The notes below the pieces were generated by a model that was not told the origin of the DNA, searched no databases, and worked only from the letters and a program-made list of their open reading frames with translations. 64,000 bases of DNA from JAJXWB01 sp037044955 (GTDB lineage: Bacteria > Pseudomonadota > Alphaproteobacteria > Rhizobiales > Beijerinckiaceae), in NCBI GenBank assembly GCA_037044955.1, contig JBAOHX010000002.1, forward strand, positions 310,001 through 374,000, written 5' to 3'. Shown one piece after another: positions 33,675-40,296 of the stretch; positions within the stretch are counted from its first letter, which is position 1; the number at the start of each line of letters is the position of its first letter. A program made the translations under genes and the position numbers.

Positions 33675-34468
33675 CAAGACCCGGCATCCGCACCGTCGTC
33701 GTTACTGGAGGCGCGAGCGGCATCGGCTACGCCATCGTCGGGCAATTGCTGAAAGCAGGCGCCCGCGTTGGTCTCGTCGACATCGATCCGCGCTGCGAGA
33801 CTGTCGCATCGGCGTTCGGTGAAAGCGGTGGGCGTGTTCACGCCGCGCGGGCCGACATCACCAAGGTCGAGGAAGTGGCGGCGGCCGTATCTTCGATCGA
33901 AACGGCGTTCGGGCCGATTGATGGGCTGGTGAACAACGCCGGCATCGTCGACAATATCGCCCCGCTCGAAAAGATGGCGCAAAGCGCATGGGAGCGCGAG
34001 CTCGCGGTCAATCTTACCGGCCCGTTCAATATGATTCGCGCCGTCATCGGCGGAATGCGCGAACGGCGTTACGGGCGCATCGTCAACATTTCTTCGGCCG
34101 CCGCGCGAGGCGGACTCGTTCATCAAAGCGGCTACGCAGCGAGCAAGGCCGGTCTGTTGGGGCTCACGCGCAATGTTACGCTGGAATATGCTCGATACGG
34201 GATTACCTGCAACGCGGTGCTGCCGGGAATGACGGCCACGGAGAAAGTCAGGGCGATGCCCGAGCCGATCCGGGCGGCTGCACAAACGATGACGCCCGCC
34301 GGTCGCTTCGGCAGCGTGGACGAAATCGCGCATCTCGTCGTCTTCCTGCTGGGTCCTGATTCCGGCTTCATCAACGGCGCCGAAATAGACATCACCGGCG
34401 GCGCGCATCTTAACGTTATGACGCTTGGCAGCCGCAAGGAGCTTTCGGAGCGCGCCGGCGCGCGATAG
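33671..34468 (+). CDS. Short-chain dehydrogenase/reductase
   Basis: A 265-residue classical SDR. The cofactor motif VVVTGGASGIGYAIVGQLL is near residue 9, the Asp in GLVDIDPRC points to NAD(H), NNAGIVDN is near 84, and catalytic Ser and Tyr-Lys are in IVNISSAAAR and SGYAASKAG near 140-157. It ends with the usual INGAEIDITGG. Start overlaps the ligase stop (ATGA). A 3-hydroxyacyl-CoA dehydrogenase role after the crotonase is plausible. Confidence 0.83.
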   Translation: MTRPGIRTVVVTGGASGIGYAIVGQLLKAGARVGLVDIDPRCETVASAFGESGGRVHAARADITKVEEVAAAVSSIETAFGPIDGLVNNAGIVDNIAPLEKMAQSAWERELAVNLTGPFNMIRAVIGGMRERRYGRIVNISSAAARGGLVHQSGYAASKAGLLGLTRNVTLEYARYGITCNAVLPGMTATEKVRAMPEPIRAAAQTMTPAGRFGSVDEIAHLVVFLLGPDSGFINGAEIDITGGAHLNVMTLGSRKELSERAGAR

Positions 34469-34499
34469 GAATGTCATTGCACGCGAGAGACAGGACGAC

Positions 34500-35144
34500 A
34501 TGGCCACAAGAGCCGCTGATTCCGCTTCGCCGGCGCCCCGCCGCCGTGACACGCGCGAGGCGATCCTCGAGGCTGCCGAACGGCTGTTCGCAGAGAAGGG
34601 TTTTCTCGGCGCCTCGCTCGGCGACATCGTCGCCGAAGTCGGGATCGCCAAGCCGTCGCTCATCCATCATTTTCCCAGCAAGGAGCGGCTCTATGCCGCC
34701 GTGCTCGAACGCATCGGCGCAGGCCTGATGCCCCTTGTGGAAGCGTGCCGCGCCAGCGATGACCCGGCCGAAGGGCTTCTGACGCTTGCCGAGGGGATCG
34801 ACGCCTGGAGCAGGGACCAGTCGTATGCGAGCCGAATCGTGCTCCGCGATATGCTCGATCTCGGGAGTCGTCCAACGCCGCCGCATCAGCGGCCGCTGGC
34901 GTTTGTCGTCGCGGCGTTGCGTGAGGCATTCGAGCGTCTGCCAAGTCGCGGTCCGCTGGCCGTGCTGAACTTCGAGGCGTTTCTGGCCGTCTATCTCGGC
35001 GCCATTTCCTACGTTCATCTGTCGCAAGAGACGCTGGAGGCAATGCCGTATCCCAGGCGCCCGGCGCGCTGGCCGAAGCGCGCATCCAATGATCTGATGC
35101 GTTTCTTCGAGGCCTTGTTGCATCCGCGGCGCGTTGCCCCATGA
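34500..35144 (+). CDS. TetR-family transcriptional regulator
   Basis: A 214-residue regulator. The helix-turn-helix spans AILEAAERLFAEKGFLGASL to KPSLIHHFPSKERLY, residues 20-65. The C-terminal domain has no recognised ligand signature. It begins 31 bases after the SDR stop and would be co-transcribed with the mutase operon, giving autogenous control. The palindrome at 29142 is the likely target. Confidence 0.85.
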   Translation: MATRAADSASPAPRRRDTREAILEAAERLFAEKGFLGASLGDIVAEVGIAKPSLIHHFPSKERLYAAVLERIGAGLMPLVEACRASDDPAEGLLTLAEGIDAWSRDQSYASRIVLRDMLDLGSRPTPPHQRPLAFVVAALREAFERLPSRGPLAVLNFEAFLAVYLGAISYVHLSQETLEAMPYPRRPARWPKRASNDLMRFFEALLHPRRVAP

Positions 35145-35296
35145 CTGCATTCCGCATTGCGCCGGAGCGCCGGCGTCGCTCGAGTATCCGGTAGCCGAAA
35201 AGACGGATCGCTCTCGATCCTGAACCCCTCGTCGCGCGCGGTGGATAGCGATGCCGGGCGGCAGTTTGTCAATTCGTCGTCTCTGATCGAGGTCCC

Positions 35297-36151
35297 ATGT
35301 CGATTCACCCGCGTCACGTGACCTTCACCGGTATCGAGGGGAACAAGCTCGAAGGCGACATCTACGGTCGTGGCGAGCGCGCCGTTCTCTTGCTGCATGG
35401 CGGAGGCCAGACTCGGCACGCATGGCGGGCCACTGCTCGCAAACTGGCCGAGCGCGGCTTCATTGCGATTCCGGTGGACCAGCGCGGGCATGGCGACAGC
35501 GCCTGGATCGACAGCGGCGCCTATGCCCTTCGCGACTACGGCATGGAAGCGGCGCTGCTCGGACGCCAGATCGAGCAGCGTTTCGCGGCGAAGCCGATAG
35601 CCGTCGGCGCCTCTCTCGGCGGGTTGGCGTCGCTCCTTGCGCTCGGCGAGGCGGACTGTTTCTCGGCGCTCGTGTTGGTCGATATCGTGCCAAGAATGGA
35701 CGCGCACGGTGTGGCTCAGGTGCAGAATTTCATGCGGGACCGCGCGGAAGAGGGTTTTGCCAGTCTCGACGAGGCCGCAGAATCCGTCGCGCGCTATCTG
35801 CCGAATAGGGCAAAGCCGCCTACCGCGGATGGACTGCGCAAGAATCTGAGACAGCGCGCTGACGGCCGCTGGTATTGGCACTGGGATCCGCGTTTCTGGG
35901 ACGGCCCCGGCAGCGTAAATTCCAAGGGGGACGATCTATTGCTGTCGCTGGAGGACATTGCGAAGAGCTTGACCTTGCCGACGCTTCTCGTGCGTGGAAG
36001 CTCATCCGAGATCGTTTCGCTCGAGAGCGTGGAAGCCTTCCGCAATCTCGTGCCCCACGCAAAATTCGTCGATATTCGTGGCGCCAGTCACATGGTCGCC
36101 GGCGACAAGAATGATATCTTCGCCGACGCCATCCTAGACTTTCTCGGTTGA
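35297..36151 (+). CDS. Alpha/beta hydrolase
   Basis: A 284-residue alpha/beta hydrolase. AVLLLHGGGQTRHAWRATAR near residue 29 is the oxyanion segment, AVGASLGGLASLLAL near 102 the nucleophile elbow (GASLGG), and IRGASHMVAGDKND near 259 the catalytic His. The order of elements and size are those of MhpC- and epoxide-hydrolase-like enzymes. A 152-base gap before it has no recognised promoter. It is followed by gene remnants, so it may be the last intact gene of the island. Confidence 0.8.
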   Translation: MSIHPRHVTFTGIEGNKLEGDIYGRGERAVLLLHGGGQTRHAWRATARKLAERGFIAIPVDQRGHGDSAWIDSGAYALRDYGMEAALLGRQIEQRFAAKPIAVGASLGGLASLLALGEADCFSALVLVDIVPRMDAHGVAQVQNFMRDRAEEGFASLDEAAESVARYLPNRAKPPTADGLRKNLRQRADGRWYWHWDPRFWDGPGSVNSKGDDLLLSLEDIAKSLTLPTLLVRGSSSEIVSLESVEAFRNLVPHAKFVDIRGASHMVAGDKNDIFADAILDFLG

Positions 36152-36304
36152 CCGGGCGTGGTGGATCCAGCCTGCTCCGCAGATTGGGTGGAAGCGACGG
36201 GCTTTCCAACGCAACGCCGATCTTCGCCTCGACGTCTGCGGTTTGAGTATCCGAGCCTGGCGCTTCCCCAGGCCGTCGGCGGCGTCGCCATTTGGCCGGA
36301 TATT

Positions 36305-36538
36305 TCACATCAGCGAGATGGAAAGACCTCCATCAATTACCAGGTTGGCGCCTGTCACATAGGCGGCCGCGTCCGACACGAGATAAAGCGCGGCCATCCC
36401 GACTTCCTCGGGGCGGCCGAGGCGACCAACGGCCATGCGGGCGCCCGTCTGCGCCTTGGTTTTTTCGTCGTATTTATCCGCGAGGCGCGTATGGATCAGA
36501 CCAGGAGAAAGGGTATTCACCCGAATACCGAGGGGGGA
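36305..36538 (-). pseudogene. C-terminal fragment of a short-chain dehydrogenase
   Basis: On the - strand, GIRVNTLSPGLIHTRLADKY and RPEEVGMAALYLVSDAAAYV, then GANLVIDGGLSISLM, are the last about 80 residues of an SDR. The Rossmann fold and catalytic triad are missing. The cut end at about 36538 abuts the cut end of an acyl-CoA dehydrogenase read in the opposite direction, which marks a recombination junction. Confidence 0.75.
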
Positions 36539-36539
36539 G

Positions 36540-37258
36540 GACTGCAAGCTTCTTATCGTGATGGGCAAGACCGACCCGGAAAATTCGAATGTGCATCTTC
36601 AGCAGTCGATGGTGCTCGTCCCGCGCGAAACGCCCGGCATCCGGATCGTGCGCGACATGAAAGCGTTCGGATACGACAACGCGCCGGTTGGCCATCCGGA
36701 GATCGTCTACGAAACGTGCGCGTGCCAGTCTCCAACATCGTTCTGGGCGAGGGCCGCGGTTTCGAAGTAGCGCAGAGCCGGCTTGGCCCGGGGCGCATCC
36801 ACCATTGTATGCGGCTTATCGGCTGCGCCGAACGCGCGCTGGAACTGATGTGCAAACGCGCCAACCGCCGCGTCGCATTCGGCCACAAGCTCGGCGAACA
36901 CGGCTCGGTGCGCGAGGATATTGCCCATTCCTGGTGTGAGATCGAGCAGGCGCGTCTCCTGACGCTGCGGGCTGCCGACAAGATGGACAGGGACGGCAAC
37001 AAGGCCGCGCGCGATCTGATCGCGTCCGCCAAGATCGTCGTGCCGACGATGGCGGCGCGGGTGATCGACCGCGCTATCCAGATCCATGGCGGCGCCGGCG
37101 TCTCGCAGGACACGTTCCTTGCCGAAGCATACACCTACGCGCGGTTCATGCGCATCGGAGACGGGCCGGAGCAGGTGCATCTGTCGGCAATCTGGGGCGT
37201 CAGTTGTCTGAAACGCTACGGCGCAAGACGCGTTCAAGACATTTCGCGACGACGATGA
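36540..37258 (+). pseudogene. C-terminal fragment of an acyl-CoA dehydrogenase, frameshifted
   Basis: The sequence starts in the middle of the enzyme, at DCKLLIVMGKTDPENSNVHL. One base is missing near 36711-36715 (GAAAC where GAAAAC is needed), after which NVRVPVSNIVLGEGRGFEVA, IQIHGGAGVSQDTFLAEAYT and RIGDGPEQVHLSAI follow. This matches the C-terminal half of ACAD10/11-type dehydrogenases. The N-terminal half, including the FAD-binding front, is gone. Confidence 0.78.
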
Positions 37259-37331
37259 CGCATTTGTCGCCATCTACACAGGCGAAGGTTCGTTCAACGA
37301 TCCATCGCCTCGGCAGAACTTCAACCGGCGA
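37245..37331 (-). mobile_element. IS5-type transposase scrap
   Basis: On the - strand, VEVLPRRWIVERTFACVDGD resembles the conserved LPRRWVVERTFAWL segment near the end of IS5-family transposases. Only about 29 codons are left, with no inverted repeats in view. It overlaps the end of the acyl-CoA dehydrogenase remnant. Confidence 0.5.
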
Positions 37332-37371
37332 CGCTTTCGAGCTCATTCGCGGTTGTGTGAACCGCCTTTCT

Positions 37372-37500
37372 GCCGAGACCGCGTTTCCGGTTGGGCGCCG
37401 CTCTCCTTCGATAGCTTTCGACATTCATCTCGAGGATCGTTGCGTGACGGACGAGCCTGTCGATGGCCGGTCCGACGCCGTCGTCGGTCAGGAGCCTGTT
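37372..37500 (-). mobile_element. IS21-type IstB scrap
   Basis: On the - strand, AIDRLVRHATILEMNVESYR matches the C-terminal end of IstB helper ATPases (DRLTHRCHILEMNGESYR pattern). The ATPase motifs are absent. The rest of 37259-37726, 468 bases between the acyl-CoA dehydrogenase remnant and tusA, shows no gene. The two IS scraps mark the border between the catabolic island and the sulfur locus. Confidence 0.55.
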
Positions 37501-37726
37501 GCGGAGGTTTGCGTCAATGAAATGCCGCGCCGGAAGCACGCCTTTCAGAAATGGCAGGCGGGGTCAGAGGTTCATGTCGAACATGCGCGCGCCTGCATGA
37601 TTCAGGCGCGCGTCAGCGCAAGCTGCCACAGCACGAAAGAAATGCATCGCACCGGGCAGCCAGATCGTCCTTCTCAGGACAGGAAAGTTGAGCGTTGGTC
37701 AGCCGCTTTCATTCGGCGCAGGTCGA

Positions 37727-37954
37727 TCAACCGGTGTGCTTGATCAGGAAGCGATAGACGCCGCCATCGGCGGTCGATTCGACGAGTTCGTTTCCGGTCG
37801 TCTTGCAGAAGGCGGCGAAGTCCGCCACCGAGCCTGGATCGGTCGCAAGGATTTCCAGCGTACCGCCGCGCGGAACTTCCTTCAGCGTCTTCTTCGCGCG
37901 CAGAATCGGCAGCGGGCAATTCAATCCTTTGGCGTCGAGGGTCTTGTCGGCCAT
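37727..37954 (-). CDS. tusA: TusA-family sulfur carrier
   Basis: A 75-residue sulfurtransferase carrier of the SirA/TusA fold. LDAKGLNCPLPILRAKK near residue 6 contains the CPxP motif whose Cys carries the persulfide. In sulfur oxidizers TusA passes sulfane sulfur toward DsrEFH/DsrC. It lies 45 bases downstream of dsrE2 on the same strand, a pair found in many dsr-bearing genomes. Confidence 0.92.
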   Translation of the reverse strand: MADKTLDAKGLNCPLPILRAKKTLKEVPRGGTLEILATDPGSVADFAAFCKTTGNELVESTADGGVYRFLIKHTG

Positions 37955-37999
37955 AGCAGTTCCTCCGTGGCAATGCGGACGCGCGTTGGCGCCTGTCGG

Positions 38000-38506
38000 T
38001 CAGATGTACAGGTTGATGTGCGACTTCAGCGCCTGCTCCATGTACGTCGCGGCGCCGCCGAGTTTCACCCCGTCGATCATGTCCTCTTTCTTGAACTCGA
38101 AGAGGTCCATGGTCATCTGGCAAGCGATGATATTGACGTCGGACTCGATGGCGGCCTCACGCAATTCCTCGATCGAGGCGACGCCCTTTTTCTTGATCAT
38201 GTCCTTCATCATCGCGGTCGCGCCGGCTTCCACGCCAGGCAGCATGCCGACGAGATTGGGCATGCCCATGTGCATCCCCATCATCGGCATCTTCATCGCG
38301 GGATTGCCGAGCGGCGAGACGGCGAGGTCGAGCTTCTTCTTCAGAAGCGAAAGCCCGTAGAAGGTGAAGAACATGGTGACGTCGACGCCCATGGCTGCAG
38401 CCGTCGTGCCCAGGATGAAGGGCGGATAGGCCCAGTCCAGCGTGCCCTTGGTGACGATGATGGTCATCGACTTGGCGTTGACGCCGTTGTTTTCGGCTTC
38501 TGACAT
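38000..38506 (-). CDS. dsrE2: DsrE2-like membrane-associated sulfur relay protein
   Basis: A 168-residue DsrE/DsrF/DsrH-superfamily protein. TIIVTKGTLDWAYPPFILGT near residue 16 opens the fold. The central hydrophobic part (GVDVTMFFTFYGLSLL and a Met-rich KMPMMGMHMGMPNLVGM) sets DsrE2 apart from DsrE. The Cys in VNIIACQMTMDLFE near 128 is the likely persulfide carrier. It is the first gene of the dsrE2-tusA pair and is preceded by the palindrome at 38558-38568. Confidence 0.88.
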   Translation of the reverse strand: MSEAENNGVNAKSMTIIVTKGTLDWAYPPFILGTTAAAMGVDVTMFFTFYGLSLLKKKLDLAVSPLGNPAMKMPMMGMHMGMPNLVGMLPGVEAGATAMMKDMIKKKGVASIEELREAAIESDVNIIACQMTMDLFEFKKEDMIDGVKLGGAATYMEQALKSHINLYI

Positions 38507-38557
38507 TTCTTCCTCCCGCCGCTCGTCCCGGCTCCGCCAGATTTTCTACATCTTATA

Positions 38558-38568
38558 ATATTCGAATA
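38558..38568. promoter_or_regulatory. ATATTCGAAT-type palindrome before dsrE2
   Basis: TATTCGAATA at 38559-38568 is a perfect 10-bp palindrome in the only AT-rich part of the 76-base gap before dsrE2. Similar ATATTC-containing sites occur in the sqr/dsrC-like and tauD/dsrA gaps. This suits an ArsR-type persulfide-sensing repressor (SqrR/BigR group), which is inference. Confidence 0.45.
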
Positions 38569-38582
38569 GGTTGGTCTATCCG

Positions 38583-39527
38583 TCACGCGGCGCGTCCGTA
38601 ATAGATCATGCTCGTATGTGTCGCCTCGGCGAAAAACAGCCACCGTTCGACGACGATTCCCAAGCCGGCGCTCAATGTCGCCAACGTCCCCAATACGATT
38701 GCAAACGAAGGTCCACTCCACAGGGCAAGTGCGAGCAGAAACAATGGAGCGACGAACAGCGCGAGCGCGGCGAGCAGACGCAGGCGTCGGGCATGCTTGC
38801 GCGCGACCCGATAGCCCATCTCGCGCATGATGAAATTTTCTTCCGTATGCGGCATTTCGAGAAGCCGCACCGCGCCGAAACGGTCGAGGCCGGTGGCTGT
38901 GCCGAGCGTCGAGCGCGGGCCTTCCGTGTCGATCTGACGCCAGTAGGCGAGCTTGAGCGCGAGACCCACCACAAGAAGAACCAGCGCCAGCGCGGCGAAA
39001 GCCGGCCGATAGACGCCAAACAGGGCCGAGATCAGCACGAGGAGGATCGCCCCCGTACCGAGACCCAGCGCGAGATAGGCGGGCAACGTCAGCGCGTTGT
39101 TCCACTGCCGTATTGTCCCGAGGCTCGCGTAGATCATCGCCGTGCAGCACACGGTGACGAAGGCCATCGTCGCCGTCGCTGCGCCGGCCCACGCGAAGGG
39201 CCCTGACAGATCATTGAGGAAAACCCAGCCGACGCCGAGCACGGCGATGGGCGCGAACGTCAGCACTGCCGCCACGCCTTCGCGCGCCAGCCAGGACGAA
39301 CGCCATTGCGAAAAGGCGTTGAGGGCGCGCTCGGGCCGGCCGAGATGGAAGGTGGACGAGACGAGGCCCACAGCGACGAGAGCGACGCCGAGCCCCAGGC
39401 CGACAAAGCCGAGCCAGGTGTCAGCCGGCAGCACGCCGGCCGCGCCGAAGACGGCGAGCAGCGCCAGCAGCCCGTAGCCCGCGCCCGAGGCGGTTGTGAA
39501 CAGGATGACGGAATAGGCGGGATGCAT
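38583..39527 (-). CDS. soeC: Sulfite dehydrogenase membrane anchor SoeC
   Basis: A 314-residue DmsC-type quinone-reactive membrane anchor with about eight helices. PAYSVILFTTASGAGYGLLA at the start and TFHLGRPERALNAFSQWRSS near residue 62 are DmsC-family signatures. It anchors SoeAB on the cytoplasmic side and passes electrons from sulfite to the quinone pool. It follows soeB by nine bases. It ends 76 bases before dsrE2, which has its own promoter-like gap. Confidence 0.85.
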   Translation of the reverse strand: MHPAYSVILFTTASGAGYGLLALLAVFGAAGVLPADTWLGFVGLGLGVALVAVGLVSSTFHLGRPERALNAFSQWRSSWLAREGVAAVLTFAPIAVLGVGWVFLNDLSGPFAWAGAATATMAFVTVCCTAMIYASLGTIRQWNNALTLPAYLALGLGTGAILLVLISALFGVYRPAFAALALVLLVVGLALKLAYWRQIDTEGPRSTLGTATGLDRFGAVRLLEMPHTEENFIMREMGYRVARKHARRLRLLAALALFVAPLFLLALALWSGPSFAIVLGTLATLSAGLGIVVERWLFFAEATHTSMIYYGRAA

Positions 39528-39536
39528 GAGCAGGCC

Positions 39537-40280
39537 TCAGCGGGACAGAACGCGGTCGACCCAGCGCAGGAATTTTCCGGCGCCGGCGAGATCGGGAGCG
39601 GGTTCGAGTTTCGTGGCTGCGCCATTGGCGCCATTGCCCGAGCGCGGCGGCAGATATTTGCTGGTCGGCCGATAGCCGGTCTCCGGCATCAAATCGAAGC
39701 CGCCACGTTCGCGCACGAGTTGCGACACCTTCGAGTCCGGATCCGCGAAATCGCCGAAATGGCGGGCCTTGGCGGGGCAGGTCGCGACGCAGGCCGGGAC
39801 GCGATCCTCTTCCGGCAGGTTCTTGTTGTAGATCTTGTCGATGCACAATGTGCATTTCTTCATGACGCCGACGTCCTCGTCGTACTCCCGCGCGCCGTAA
39901 GGGCAGGCCCAGGAGCACAATTTGCAGCCGATGCACTTGTCATGGTCGATCAGGACGATGCCGTCCTCCGCGCGCTTGTAGGAGGCGCCCGTGGGGCAGA
40001 CGGTCACGCAGTCCGGCTTCTCGCAATGCAGACAGTTCTTCGGGAAGTGCACGGTGCGCGCGGCCGGGCCCTGTCCGCCGACCTCGTAGGTGAAGACGCG
40101 ATTGAACCAGACGCCGCGCTGCTCGGCCTGATAGGCGTTGATGTCGGTCAACGGCGCGGAATGGCCCGACGTGTTCCATTCCTTGCAATTGGTCGCGCAG
40201 GCGTGACAGCCCACGCATGTGTCGAGATCGATGACGAGTCCGAGGCGTTTGCCGCCTGTCGTGGTCGGGAGGCTGGTCAT
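39537..40280 (-). CDS. soeB: Sulfite dehydrogenase iron-sulfur subunit SoeB
   Basis: A 247-residue ferredoxin-like subunit binding four [4Fe-4S] clusters. Cysteine groups are CVGCHACATNCK, CLHCEKPDCVTVCPTGA, CIGCKLCSWACPYGA and CTLCIDK...CVATCPAKA. It relays electrons from SoeA to SoeC. The start at 40280 gives the natural MTSLPTTTGGKRLGLVIDLD; an upstream ATG at 40382 overlaps soeA and was rejected. No signal peptide, consistent with a cytoplasmic enzyme. Confidence 0.9.
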   Translation of the reverse strand: MTSLPTTTGGKRLGLVIDLDTCVGCHACATNCKEWNTSGHSAPLTDINAYQAEQRGVWFNRVFTYEVGGQGPAARTVHFPKNCLHCEKPDCVTVCPTGASYKRAEDGIVLIDHDKCIGCKLCSWACPYGAREYDEDVGVMKKCTLCIDKIYNKNLPEEDRVPACVATCPAKARHFGDFADPDSKVSQLVRERGGFDLMPETGYRPTSKYLPPRSGNGANGAATKLEPAPDLAGAGKFLRWVDRVLSR

Positions 40281-40296
40281 GTGTCCGTCTCCAGCC

